A stretch of DNA of 64,000 nt from Kuschelorhynchus macadamiae. Taxonomy: Eukaryota; Arthropoda; Insecta; Coleoptera; Curculionidae. The first letter of the stretch is position 1. Every line of letters begins with the position of its first letter. This document shows, in pieces, positions 49,401-62,036 of this stretch. The position numbers and the translations under genes are program-made. Below the pieces are notes generated by a model, which worked only from the letters and a program-made list of their open reading frames with translations, did not search any database and was not told the origin of the DNA. The DNA is taken from positions 371,832 to 435,831 of the forward strand of contig JAUTXW010002365.1 in NCBI GenBank assembly GCA_030620095.1, read 5' to 3'.

Positions 49401-51214
49401 TTATTAAACTCATAATTCACAAAATCCTACAAACGGTTTTTTTACTTTAAACTATTTATCCCCAAAAATCCATAAAAGATAAAAAATAAATTTAAAATAA
49501 AATGGCGGCACTATGAATTTTTTGAAAAATGTAGGAGAAGAGTGTACAAAATGACATACGTTTTATTAAACTTACAAATTTTTATTTAGAAATGGCATTA
49601 TTTAAGCAAATCATAAACAAAACATTCGAGTAACCCTTTGGCAACATTTTAAACTAAAATTCAGCTAAATAACATAAAATATAGACTCCACGTCAACGAA
49701 ATAAAAACAAGCAAGAACAATTAATTTTACCCCACCCACAGGGTAAAATTACATACAATATATTTTAATAAAAATGTAACGTCCTACAGAAAACAAATCT
49801 GTTGTCTTTAACACAACCAAGTGATTTACTGTCTTGAACGAGATGTGGTCGAATGCCGTACGCTTGGTTAGATGCCAGATGTAGGCCATAGAAACCTATG
49901 GTAGAAAGAATACCATTTCTGTTATTAAGTTAACCAAATATCTAATTATGTTTTGCTTGTGGAGAAAATTATAAAATGTGACGGGAAATGAGAATTGTTT
50001 TTTTGTTTGGCAAAATTCTAGAACATTTGAGTGCGGGTTTTAAATAAAAATGGTTCAGGTGAAAGGTTGTCTTTTGATGAAATCGAGTGCTACAGGTCCC
50101 TTGTATGGACGGCCTTTTTTGAAATTCAATTAAATTTTTGTTCTAAGAACCTATGGTATAGGGCTACATTCAAAAAGGAAGTAAGAAGTCCCTCTTTTCT
50201 GTTGAATTAATTTGGCGGGGAACCATCAGCCAGTTTTCTGGGATACGGCCTTCTTAGTAGCACTCGAGATATAGGTAGGCAGTTTTAAAAAATTATTTTA
50301 TAGCTAAAAGGCAATATTCATTAGATGTCTTTCATCATGTATTCCAAAAATTTGATATTACATATTTTCTTTAATAATAATTAACATTTGACTCTATATC
50401 AGTAAATTGGCTACAATTAAAAATTACATTATGTTTTGGGCATTATTTGAGTTTAAAGTAATAATATATTAAATATTAGGAAATACGTTAAAATGAGTTT
50501 TGGCTTATAGTTCTTGGTCTATGTTCTGTCATTGGGCAACATTTGATATGTTATTAATATAGTAATTTAAAATTTGGGGGTCATATTCTATGTAAAAGAG
50601 GGTTTTGGCTTTGATATTGTTACATTTCTAAATAATTGAAATAAGAATTTTGACTTATTTAGTTTAGCTTCTCAAATATATGGGTTGGTAGGTTTATAAC
50701 TTCTCGTACAGTAAAGTTTCTTATGCTGGAATATTGATTTTAGGGTTTTATTAATTGGCTTGGGTTTTACCAAGATCTGCAATGTTTTATAAACGAAACG
50801 TAATAAAAGACGAGTTGGTGATTCGACGTCCTCTCAAGTGAATCTGACCACTTAAGATAAGATTGTCTTTTATTTAAACATACATAACGTCTAAATTTTG
50901 TATTTTAATTTCATTTTTTTGTAATAAGCCATTAGACAGTTGCATTATTTCTTTTTTTTTTATCCGTTTATTTTATATGTTTAATTTGTAATTTAAAATC
51001 ACAATTGACTTGCGTCCAATAAATAGCATAAGTATTATACAAGACACCAGGAGGTATTCTCAAGCTCAATTTTCTAAATAAAGATCTGAACCTGCCAGTG
51101 GGCTAGCTCGGAGTAATTATAGTAACATTAAATTATACATCACTGGTTAATATCTGTTAATTAAATTGGTGTCTTACTAGATATACCTGGTAAAAACATA
51201 ATAAAGTTTTAATA
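49401..51214. other. No gene recognised
   Basis: This is A+T-rich sequence with no supported open frame or repeat. A short GGCGGCACTATGAA scrap lies at about 49503. Confidence 0.45.
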
Positions 51215-52660
51215 AAAACAAAAAACATTTTTGTTTTCTTGTCTGCTCCGGCACAATTGGCATCTGCCCACTTTTTACAAGAACAACAACATAACCACAG
51301 CTCACCAACTTTGGGCATTTTGTACAGTTCTATACAATAAATGTAAACACAATCGTCTTCCTCGTCTGCGGAAAAGGAATCTTTCTCGGTGTCTCATTTT
51401 GGTTTTACAAGAACTTTTTTGCTTACCACCCTTTTTCTCTTCTCTGGGATCTTCACTTTTGGTATATTTTTTTTCCTTGGCCTCTTCCAAATTGGGAGTA
51501 GAATTAGGACAGAAATGCCTTGGCGTTTCTTCGGCTTCCTATTTCTTTGACCTGAAACAAATGGTCCGACCGAAACCGAACTTAAGTCAACTGAAGTAAT
51601 CAAAATTGACCCGTCATCTGTTAAATTTTACAAGGTATTCTGAGTCGCTGGCATGGTGAGGTTCTGTGGTAGAATCGTTTCTCCAACTAGGACCAGGATG
51701 GGGGTCATCATCAGCACCATTGAGTTGCGGAACATCATTATCAGACACAATGTTTGCGGTTTCAGGTGGTTCAAACATGTAGTTTGGGAACACATTGCTA
51801 TTAATCAGGTATATGCCTGCTTTGGCAAATCAGTGAGTGGCGTTTTGGACCGTAGCTGCCTTTCCATATGTTCCATTTAGAAGACAACCAATTGGAAATT
51901 GCTTATAGCTCGATATGGACCAGCTTTAAACAACTTTGTTATTTCTTGGTCATAATAGATTTTGAGTGGCCCAAAAAATGCCACATCGATCGAGTGGCTG
52001 CATCCGATGCGTGCAGTGAGGCGGTAAACACAAAAGCAAAATACCATTTTCCTTGGCATATGCAAGAGCATCAAGATATTTGTGACTTGAATGTCCATTC
52101 ACGATTAACAAAAGCTTTTCAATGGAGGATGCCTTGACGTATTTCAAAAAATGTTGGAGCCTCTGTAAAAATACGGACGAGTAATCCAGCCCGACTCCTG
52201 GGCAATACATAAAGCTCCTGCAGGTGTATGGTCACCTAATTATTTTTACATATTTTTTCGTCGAAAAATTAGGACAGGCGTAATATAATTTCCGTTAGTA
52301 CACATGCAGCACACAACTTTTACATAGGAACCCCGTTCTGCGCTGGTTATGCGGGTGCTGAACGGTAGATAACTCAGATTCATCTACATTATACACCTTT
52401 ATCGGATCGATGTTTTCCTTTTACATAGTCTCCTCCAGCACCTTAAAAAAATGAACAATTTTAGGTTTGTTAAACGCCTGTGCCCTCGCTGCAGATATGG
52501 CTTGGGGTTTATGCAGTGTTATTTAATTATTTCTTCTGCGGAATTCTCTTAACCCGTTCTTTCCAGCGGCCTTTTTCTGGTCAGTAAAATGATATTTAAA
52601 CCGATTATGCCTCATCAAGTCAAGTTCAAAAGTAAGATTTTCTAATTTACTATATAAGGT
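51215..52660 (-). pseudogene. pogo/Tigger-like DDE transposase pseudogene with C-terminal PHD-like finger
   Basis: Reading down the minus strand, RFKYHFTDQKKAAGKNGLRE is at about 52555-52620, the second helix-turn-helix with the KAAGKDWL motif. SAARAQAFNKPKIVHFF then KVLEETM follows at about 52430-52500. IDPIKVYNVDESELSTVQHP (52370-52410) carries the first catalytic aspartate (NVDET). GALCIAQESGW, LLLIVNGHSSHKYLDALAYA (52080-52130, where the usual D before GHSSH is N) and NGILLLCLPPHCTHRMQPLD (52000-52070) follow. After a divergent acidic region (about 51600-51800), the tail reads DDCVY..YC, GELWLCC.CKKWADANCAGA (51240-51360), a Cys/His finger. The N-terminal HTH is lost. Stops and shifts make it inactive. 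Family identification is secure. Confidence 0.9.
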
Positions 52661-53813
52661 AAATAAACAAAAAATAGTTTACAAAAACTAAAATAAAACA
52701 AAAATACAAAAATTAAGAAGTTAGCTTAAGTTTGCTCTAATAAAAATAAAAATAAAAACCGCCTATAGTCAAAGTGATTGAAATAAACGTGATCTGGTCC
52801 TTCGAGTAGTAAGTTACCAAGAATAAAGATACTTTGGTTTCTCTCTCTGTGGTAAGTTTACTTAAATAAAAATTCGAATTTTCACGCCAGTAATTTTATT
52901 TCAAGTTTCTTATTTTTTAGCGTTCGATTATATACATCCGGATATAATATACTCTAGGTAATTTAATATACTAGTGATATTATTCTTTTAACAGTACAAA
53001 TATATTAAATAATTAATGAAAGAAATTATTGCAGCGGAGTAATGATTTTAAAAAAATGTTTCTTAGGCTATTAAGCCTCACCTGAAATAAAAATAAAAGG
53101 GTAAAACACGAAAAAAAATCTCACCTTTTATTATTGAAGTTGATGCTTGAGTTCTGGGTCCGCAATGAAGCTACCCGAGGAATGAAACTGCAAAAAAAAA
53201 TTTTTTTGTTTAGTTTATTGGCCTTGAGATGCCTCATTTAGCCACGAATTATAACATATTATTGTATAAGTCTAATGTGTCATACTATAAATAATACCTT
53301 ATCCTACCGACCATAGGAGATTTATTGAAGAACCAAAGGATGTAAGACAGGGATACACATTTCACGCCGTAGGGCCAATTCAGGACGGTTTTTGTTAATA
53401 AAATTAGATATCACACGGTAGGCCCGGATGGGGAGGTAAGAAAGAACACATACGATTATATACAAAGGATATCGAAGCTAATTAAAACTATACTACCCAT
53501 ATCTAAATTATACTATGCACTCCTATACCTTTATGTTACACATAATTAAATATTATTTCGAAATTATTATTTGATATAATACTAAATACGAGACTTGTAC
53601 TATTCAGAGGAAGAAAATGAACCTTACTCAGTTCGTTGGACAAACAGGAGACCGCTGTGCTGTTATGCTTACAATTAAAAAGCCTGTAGTTTAAATCATC
53701 TATAGGTAGATACATTATCACATGAGCACAATGGAATGTTAGCTAACTTCATTTTGAAAAGATACCTATTGAAATTTCCATGCCTGACCACAGATCTACA
53801 GTAGGACACAAAA
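52661..53813. other. No gene recognised
   Basis: This is A+T-rich sequence. A minus-strand frame at 53536-53721 is unrecognised. No terminal repeats of the Tigger-like or DIRS-like neighbours were found. Confidence 0.4.
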
Positions 53814-55945
53814 ATGCGTCATGATAAACATTCCCTAAAACTGCAAAAAAACTTAGCTTTTAGACGTTCCAGGGAGCAAGAAAACAAGAAATTTCACAAT
53901 CGTTCATCTTCCCGCCTGATATTCTGCCGATCTCTTGCGTCATTCCGTTTTCGTGCTCGTCAGTATCGAATCGAATTCGCAGACAATGATAACAATTGTG
54001 TTAGAAAGTGCGTTATAATGTTAAAAAGGGCTAATTCACCTAGAAAGGTCGACAAGAGTAGTGAAACTAAGGAACTTAAAATGCAATTGCGTCAAATGCA
54101 ATAACAAGTAAATAAAATTCAGTGATTCATCTTAATCTTCCCATTGTTCAACACAAGATTCTTCAGGTAGGTTTTCCTGCAGAAGCAGTGAAGGACGAAC
54201 AAACAATTAAGAAAACACCACAAATGGTAGGCAACTACGCAGGTACTCTCCCAAGATTTTACAGGCTTGGAAAAGTATTGCAAAGAACCGAGAGATTTTA
54301 GGATGGATTAAAGTGATATCAATTCTTTTTATTCAAATCCCAAATAGTTTTTTGAACCTACTGTAAGAATCTCGGAAAATGTATTGGAAGAATACAAAAA
54401 TTATCTTAAATATTTGATAGAAATAGGTGCTATCGAGAAATGTAGTCCTATTAAGGAACAATTTATATCGTCGTACTTTCTTGTTAAAAAAAACTAAATG
54501 GGGTTTACTTATAATACCATAGAGATGCAAATTTTGCTTCCTGGTGAAAAAATGTTAGCTATTAAAACAATTAATCTTTAGTTTTAAAAATAAAAATAAT
54601 AATATACATTAAGGGAATTTGCTATGTTAATAGGTAAATTTGTAACTGCATCTACAGCTGCAACTTATGGTTTTGTACATATCAAACTTTTTGAAACAGT
54701 AAAACATATTCCTCTAAAAGGTAATTGCCAAATTATCAAAAAAAAATAGTATTCCTCATACATTATTACCGGTAGTAGACTGGCGGTACAAACATATTTG
54801 ATTAGGTCAGAATATAAAACCAACCAAATTTTCTTCTGAAATATTCTCGGATACCTCAACGACGGATTTGAGAGCATCAGAGCTGCATACTATTCATTAA
54901 AGTCTTTTGTAAAACATAAAGGAATATTTGCATATTATTGAGAATAAACAATCAAACAGCCACTTCCTGCGTAAATCGAGGAGGAAGTGTTAAATATACA
55001 TCTCTAAATAAGGTCATAAAGGAATTGTGGCAATAATGTGATGAGAAAGGGAGAGTGGTTCAATCTACAAGGAGATTCCCTTGGTGGTAGAGAAGTTGTT
55101 CGGTGGTCTCTTTTAAGAAAAGGTGTACCAAAAATTGCAATCAATGTAAGAATATCTTCTCTAGCAGAAGAAACCCTGAAACAGTATTCGGCTTGCCTTA
55201 AAAAATTATGGGACTTTTGTATACTTCAGCAAGTAAATCCTTATGAACACAATTTGCAAATATACCTTGTTTTTTTAATAGAAATTTAAACAATGGAAAT
55301 TCTTTCTCAGTATTAAATTCGTACAGATCAACTTTGAATTTGATATTTACTTCCATAAACCCTAGTGAAGTAAAAATGATTAATAGGTTTTTTAAAGGTA
55401 TTACTAATATTCGTCCACCAAACCCTAAATATATATTCACATGGAATCCCGATCCAATTTTAAGACATTTAGAAAAATGCTATTCCATAGAGAGGATAAA
55501 TATCAAGAATTTATTATAAAAGCTTGTTACTCTTATGGTGTTAACATCTGCAGCCTCTTTCTCTCATAAAAATTGAGAATATTGGAAGATAAAATTGAAA
55601 TTAGAGCTCCTGTCAGATTAAAAATATCTGGATCCGGTAGAATACAACCCATACTAATTTTTCGTTACTTTAAAGTAAGACCAGAGTTACGTGTGGCATC
55701 CACTATAGAGAATTACTTTAAAAAATCCGGGGCACAAAAAAAATCTTGTACTTACTTTTAAAAAACCAATTCACGCTGCTTGTTCACAGAATATTATTAG
55801 CCATTGGATCAAGAAAACCTTATATTTAGGAGGCATAGACACATCCATATTCTCAACTCATAGCGTGCGCCATGAAACAAGTTCTGCAGCTTATAGAACA
55901 TGTGTAAGTGTGGAACAAATAAATATTACAGCAGGTTTATATTGT
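53814..55945 (+). pseudogene. DIRS-like retrotransposon remnant (RT, RNase H, tyrosine recombinase)
   Basis: A basic R/S-rich N-terminal frame (53814-54104) may be the gag-like ORF; this part is weak. Then come AGTLPRFYRLGKVLQRTERI then LGWIK (54235-54315) and the RT start IGAIEKCSPIKEQFISSYFL (54424-54485). The RT core is deleted. The connection segment REFAMLIGKFVTASTAATYG then FVHIKLFE is at 54615-54695. RNase H follows, with SSEIFSDTST at about 54830 and INNQTATSCVNRGG then SLNKVIKELWQ at 54945-55030. The recombinase part begins GGREVVRWSLLRKGVPKIAI then ISSLAEETLKQYSACLKKLW (55085-55210). It continues VKMINRFFKGITNIRPPNPK (55370-55430) and GIDTSIFSTHSVRHETSSAA (55830-55890), holding the HxxR pair of tyrosine recombinases. 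The last block, CVSVEQINITAG, breaks off before the expected tyrosine. The first catalytic arginine block is degraded. Decayed but clearly DIRS-type, not LTR or LINE. Confidence 0.85.
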
Positions 55946-56825
55946 ATTATATTATATTTATGTTATAATCTTTATATTATAGATTTTTTTCAGTATTAGG
56001 ACGTAATTTGGTCCTGTATTTACATAAGTAACCTGTCTGAGTTTTTTGATTATATTAACAGAGAAGTTATTACGAAAATCGGTTTTTACTCTGAACATCT
56101 ACAATATAATAATTATATCAAGGACAAGCGACGGACGTTTTTTTTAACGAAAGTCAGAAAACACTCTTAAATAATCCTAGACCATGCTCCATGGTTAATA
56201 CCTATTCACAGAATGTCCCATTTCCATGAAGTAATAAATTGTAATCAGATAAGTTTATTAGCAAGACAACCTAACTTGAACATAAACAAAGTCTAATAAG
56301 CTTTTATAGTACATGGTTACCCTCTAAGGTTTCCAGGAGCATTATTTATAAATTTTCATTATCTCTTTGATAGCTTACTCTGAGCCCTTTCAGAGAGCTG
56401 CTTAAGTTTTTGTCGGTCCCCTAAACTTGGCAAATAGAAACTGGCTTACGTAAAGATAGGCTGATGGTTTCGCTTTGTGGATAATTTATACATTCATTTT
56501 AGCCGAGTATGGGCTTGTCCCCAAGGTAATTTTTACTTGCAAATAAGTAAGTCTTGCATATAGAACATTATGAGAAGCGTTTGCTATACATCCCCGATTT
56601 TAAAATGTTCACAACTGAATTATGGAGTTCGAGACATGAGTAATATATTTGCGTTTTCCTCTTTAAAAATTGACGACAAAATCTGCAAATTAAAACAATT
56701 AAATAAGTCTGAGCGCCTTCAGAATCACAGCAAATGGTTCTCTATTTCTTTTTGCTCCCCTTTCTGGGACTAAATTTTCGATGCTTCTTCAGTGTTTTTT
56801 TACCTGATAACACATGTTTTTAATT
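55946..56825. other. No gene recognised
   Basis: This may include the 3' flank of the DIRS-like element. A plus-strand frame at 56570-56773 is unrecognised. No inverted or split terminal repeats were identified. Confidence 0.4.
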
Positions 56826-58349
56826 CCCTCGTAAAAGAGAAGTATTGTAATCGTGAAAATGTCACACTCCGAGATTTTTTCAGATCTTTACGTTTCAGGG
56901 TACCTAGATGACGAAAAACACGTTTTCTCGATTCCGTCGGTCTATCTGTCTGTTAATCTGTCTGTCGGTCTGTCTGTTCGCGGCATAGCTAAAAAACTAC
57001 TTACTCGATTGACATCAAATTTTGGTCAAAAATTAAGGGTTATATGGGGATGACCTCGTAACACGCTGGTAAAAATTTAATGTGGCAAACTAAAATGGCG
57101 GCCTAGTGAAAAAAATTATTGGTAAGAAAGTGCTTATCCAATTTTTCTCAAATTTTGCGCAAAAATCAAGTGTTATATAGAAATCAAATGGTAAAGAATC
57201 CAAGATGGCGGCTTAATAAAATATTTAAGAATTCATCTTAAAAAAAATCTACTTAATGGACAACATTACATTACAAATTGTGTGCCATTACTAACTGATA
57301 CTAATTCAAGATGGAACAAAATAAGAACCAAATAAAATTTTTGTAACCTGAAAAAAATCACCCTCTCAGGTTTTAAAATCTTTGCCTTCTAGCGTCCCTA
57401 GATGCCAAAAAATATGTTTTTTCAAGTCCGTCGCTCCATCTGTCGGTTTGTCTGTCTGTCTGGCGATTCGCGGGATAGCTTAAAAACTACTCATCAGATT
57501 GACTTCAAATTTTAGGCAAAAATTAAGGCTCATCCCCATATGGATGACCGGGTAATATTTTGGTAAAAATCCAATATGCCGGGACAAGATGGCGGCCTAG
57601 TGAAACGTAAAAAAAAATATTACTAAAAAACTAGTTATCCGATTTAGTTCAAATTGTGCACAAAAATCAATTTTTATGTTGGCAACAACTGGAAAAATTA
57701 AAACTGTGGTACTAATTCAAGTTGGCGGAACAAAATGGCGGCCCAATAAAGTTTTTGTAATTTGAAAAAATCACCTTCTCAGATATTATATATCTTCGCG
57801 TTTTAGCGTCCCTAGATGCCAAAAAATATGTCTTATCAAGTCCGTTGGTCCGTCTGTTGGTTTGTCTGTCTATCTGTCGGTTCGCGGTATTACCTAAAAA
57901 CGACTCATAAGATTGACTTAAAATTTTACCCAAAATTAAGGCTCATATTAGGATGACCTGATAATATTTTGGTAAAAATCCAATATGTCGAAACAAGATG
58001 GCCCCCTAGTGAATCGATAAAAAAAATATTACTAAAAAAACTAATTATTCACTTTATCTCAAATATTGCCCAAAACTCAAGTGTTACATAACAATGAACT
58101 GAATAACGGCGTGATAAAATATTTAAAAAATCAGCCTGAAAAACTACTAATAAAGTAAAATATTGGTAGGGTATTTGTCGGGATCCAATGTATCGGAACA
58201 AAATGGCGTCCAATAAAAGTGTTTGAAAAGACAGTATATATGTGTTTCTAAATAACTATCTACTAAACTAAATTGGGCCACACGTCACTATTCCTAATAA
58301 AAGAAAATCTTCATAATTAGGGAAGTTCCGGGTAAAGGAAATTTATCGA
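56826..58349 (-). repeat. RE-1 composite repeat, most complete copy
   Basis: On the minus strand it begins TCGATAAATTTCCTTTACCC (58349 downward) and ends at a small hairpin (CTC-ttttac-GAG at about 56828). It holds three higher-order units, of about 480 bp (56875-57355), about 417 bp (57356-57772) and the remainder. Each starts on the plus strand with a CTTTRCGTTTTAGCGTCCCT-type block. A TCTGTCTGTC box (about 56945, 57440, 57860) and GGATAGCTTAAAAACTAC follow, then one or two AAAATGGCGGCC or AGATGGCGGC boxes (57092, 57203, 57589, 57735). No open reading frame spans it. Confidence 0.92.
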
Positions 58350-58409
58350 TTTTCGTTACTATTAAATGTTAATTTAAAAAAAATTATGTTGTTACCTAGA
58401 CACTGATAT

Positions 58410-58820
58410 CCCGCTGAAAAAAATGTTATCACTGATTTTTCATAAAACCAGCCTGTTGTTAAATAACAATTTTTTTTAGAGTTTTCGTTTATACTTCAAG
58501 TTGGATAATTGTTAAACAGAAGCAACTAAAATTATTTCGCCGATATGAGATTATGACATAAATTTAATTGTTATAACCTATTAAAAAACTTTATTTTTAT
58601 TGTTTTTAATCAATAATTAATAACTAATAGATTAAAACAATTAAAAACATGGCAATGTCATATGGTATAGTTGTGATTAAATCTACATAAAGCGAAATAA
58701 ATTTAGTGGCTTTAGTTTAACATTTATCCGATTTCAAATTTAAACGAAGAATCTAAAATGGTTTGGTAATTAACAATAGGCTCATTTTATGAAAAACCAG
58801 TCAATTTTTGTTTCAGCGGG
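58410..58820. mobile_element. MITE with about 50-bp terminal inverted repeats
   Basis: The left arm (58410-58462) starts CCCGCTGAAAAAAATGTTAT and includes GATTTTTCATAAAACCAGCC. The right arm (58768-58820), read on the minus strand, starts CCCGCTGAAACAAAAATTGA and includes GGTTTTTCATAAAATGAGCC. Both continue TGTTGTTAA/TATTGTTAA. The internal 300 bp is A+T-rich and non-coding. The target-site duplication is unclear, so the superfamily is not assigned. Confidence 0.85.
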
Positions 58821-61399
58821 TCATATAAAAATCTAGATATAGCTTTTTTTCTTGTTTTTAAATCAATGTTTAATAGTATGATTGTTTTTTACTTGTTGCG
58901 GCCGGTTTTAGGGCATTGTAATGTCTTAGCGTTCACCGCGCGGATCTCTATTTTCAGACAAATCAGAGATCAGAGTTATCAATAACAGAGATAGAGTTCC
59001 GGAAGACACGAGGGAGCATTGGAAATTTCCTCTTCTTTAAGAATCTTTTTTTTTATTTCTTAATTGCTAATAGTTTCCGGATTATTTGCAAAAAAATAAG
59101 ATTCTTTATTTAAATGTTAATTTGTAAATGACTTATGAAATTAATTATGGGCGGGTTTGAAACATTTGCACAATTTTCTATACGCTTTTCTCAATGTAAT
59201 GAGCCCTCACTCATATTTTTTACTATCAGTAGCAAGAATTAGCACCATTTTAAGTTTATGAACTAGACTATTATAAATGTTCTATAAAATACAATTGGCT
59301 TGCCCAACGGGCCTTTAGTGATTTATAAATATTGTCTTTTTTACACCACGTATTGGCTTTCAAATATTCTATATTTGTATTTAAAATCTCTTTTAAGTAA
59401 GCAATATAAAAAAATGCCTATGATGTAATTTTAATGTAAAACGGAAGTAGAACGTTTTCACAGAAATAAAGAAAATTATAAAAAGACTTTTTAACTTTTT
59501 AACTAACAGATTTTAGCTATTTAGTAACAGATTTTAGCTATTTAGCCCCGACACATTAATTGGTTATTCGGAAATACATATACATAAACGTATAATGTAT
59601 AACTAGGGCTTTTATATCCCAAAATTATCTCTAAATCAAAGAATTATAAGGGAGTTTGCTAGTTGGGTACAGCGCAAATAGAAATTACTGTTACCTCTAG
59701 GTGTGTTATGTAGCTAATCTGTCTAATTCAAGGTTGCCAACAATTTTTGGTACCTCTGTGGAATGCGTTATTGCTCTAAAATGACTCAAATAAAAGCTCT
59801 TTAAGAATGCTGCATGAATAAAACTGACTGATAATTGTTTGCCTGGCAAGGAAGTGTTCTGCTTCATTAACAGGTGTCCTATTTTATTACAGTAAAAACT
59901 GTGAAAATTTGAATAAATATCGTTTGAATAACAATAAGTTTGATCAAAAATAAGCCCAGTGATAAAAGGAAATCTGTAAATTTGTGCCAATGGTAAACCA
60001 AAAAGTTTTATGTTTAAAAATGATTTAGTATTAATCAAAAATAATCACCAATTAAAAATATTGGATAGCATGAAAACTAGACAATACACATACCGATATT
60101 TTGGTTAGTTATTGTTGCTTTAGGTTAATTTCGTTTCTTTACTTTCATTTTTAAGAGAAACTGGTTTCTTATTTCGTTTATTTTTAAAACTAGTTATATA
60201 CCCACATGTAAGATTATTTATTTGGGGTAACCAGATGTACTCTTCTGAAGAGGAATGTTCTTTTTGTCAGGTCCATGCACTTTATATTCTTACTGTTTTT
60301 ACAAATTCAACAAATGTTGAGAAATCTGGTAGCGTTTTCTAATTCATATTAAATATTACATTGTTTCTAATACAAAAAAGCATAGGTAAATAATAATTAT
60401 TGCCTCTTGAGAAATGTTTTCACTTTATTTAAATAATATGATATTTTTACATTTCGACAAAATCTACTCTTTTTTGGTTTTAAAAATTTCTGGTCCCCTA
60501 TAATATTTGATTTTTCAACTTAAAAAAGAATGTCTTTAACTACTCACTATTTCGAATTTCGGCCTTGTCTTGAAGGAATTAAAAAAATATATATTTTAGG
60601 GATTGTAATTTCACGTTGGTGAAGCTTCAGTTCGTACATAGGGCTATCCGAAACAGAAGATGGAAACAAAATACCTTTCCTGCTGCTTTAAGTTCAAAAA
60701 ACTTAGTTTCTTTTGATTTTTTGTATTCGAACTGTTTGCAATAGTGTTGTAATCGAACTTCGATATTTTTTTTGCGAAGTTCTTGGTTTCGAATTATAGT
60801 CGTACGAAATTTTGGTTTTTGATCTTTGTGTAGTTTCAATTTATTTCTAATTCGAAAATTTTTTTATTCGAACTAAATGTTTTTCGAGGTTTTTTTTTCA
60901 AAATTATTTATTTCGAAATAATTTCCTAGATACTCATGTGACACAGGCAAGAACTTTTTTTTTGCAAAATGGTATCCAACAGGAACGATACTCTGATTAA
61001 ATATACCTTTACTTCGAGAACTTCTATTAGATTTTTTAAAACTTCATTTTTTCTTTGCAAATATATCTATCTATTAAAATGAGGGCCTGGAAATAGTTCT
61101 CCAATATTAAAATTCAGGATTTATTTTGAATATTGATAAATTTATATTCACGCACTTTGAAGAGGAATTTTATAAAAATTCTTTTATGAGGGACAATGTT
61201 AATCGCATTAATTTATATATATTTGCAGATTTACTTGTGAGTTTTTTTGGCAAGATAAATGTTTGAAATAATTCGATGGCCTGCGCCAATATAAAGCTTT
61301 CCCTAATGACAGCCTTTCGAAGGGAATTATTCTAAACACGTTTTTACCATTAAAAAAATAAATAAATAAAGACTTGTAGTATCAATTGCCACCGATACT
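58821..61399. other. No gene recognised
   Basis: A minus-strand frame at 59706-60038 (110 codons) and one at 60627-60839 show no domain. A 21-bp direct duplication lies at 59504-59545. Confidence 0.4.
59504..59545 (+). repeat. 21-bp perfect tandem duplication
   Basis: TAACAGATTTTAGCTATTTA plus G occurs twice head to tail. Confidence 0.95.
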
Positions 61400-62036
61400 T
61401 GAAACTTTGATATACAGGGCAATACACAAAATAAGATTTTTGCTATTCTAACATGTGTAATTTTAAAAGATATATTGTTTCCTAAGTTAATATTTTGTTT
61501 TTTTTACGGTATATTTTTGGGGTTTGGTACTTTGCACCACTAATATCAGAGCTTTTTTTAAATACTTCAGAAATACTAACTTATTTTAACTTAAGCCATC
61601 AATTTTTTGTTCTCCCGAGAAAAAAATACTTGGCTATACTTGTGATAACAGGACACATATTTACAAAACAGACCCATTATATCTGCTGCCGCTCCCGCCT
61701 CAAATATACGAACCAATACAAAATTGTTCACTACAATAAAATGTCTGCATTGAATGTTTCGACTGTTGGTAATTGGGCCGATGTTTGCGTTTTGCCGATT
61801 TTTTATTTTTAGTGGCCGCCAATTTCAATTTATATAAGCATCAAATATAAATCACTTGCGGTCTGTAGAGGATAAGTCAACGATTGAATAATTTTAATTT
61901 ACGCCGAATAGGTAAAGTTTGGAAACTGTACTATTTATGCAAATAAAAATAACGCCTATTTATGCAACTACAAATAAATTATTTTACTTCGGAACAGAAT
62001 GTTGTTAACAAAATCCATGTTTAACTAAAACTAATT
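61400..62036. other. Interval with weak minus-strand coding hints
   Basis: On the minus strand KIGKTQTSAQLPTVETFNAD is at about 61735-61800. After a frameshift there is RIFEAGAAADIMGLFCKYVS...ENKKLMA ending in a stop at about 61595. Its composition is less A+T-driven than the surroundings. I recognise no family. The plus-strand frame at 61495-61812 is probably a shadow. Confidence 0.3.

Noticed and set aside
56853..57053. Open frames with repeated S-V-x-L or TDRQTDRRT-type residues in RE-1 (also 57712-57933).
   Set aside because: They come from the TCTGTCTGTC box of RE-1. The frame is not kept between units or copies.
56826..58349. Calling RE-1 a Helitron outright.
   Set aside because: The TC start after A and the 3' hairpin fit, but I cannot see CTRR at the 3' end, and no Rep/helicase is present.
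59706..60038. 110-codon minus-strand frame starting with ATG.
   Set aside because: Composition fits chance in A+T-rich DNA, with no domain, no splice context and no similarity inside the window.
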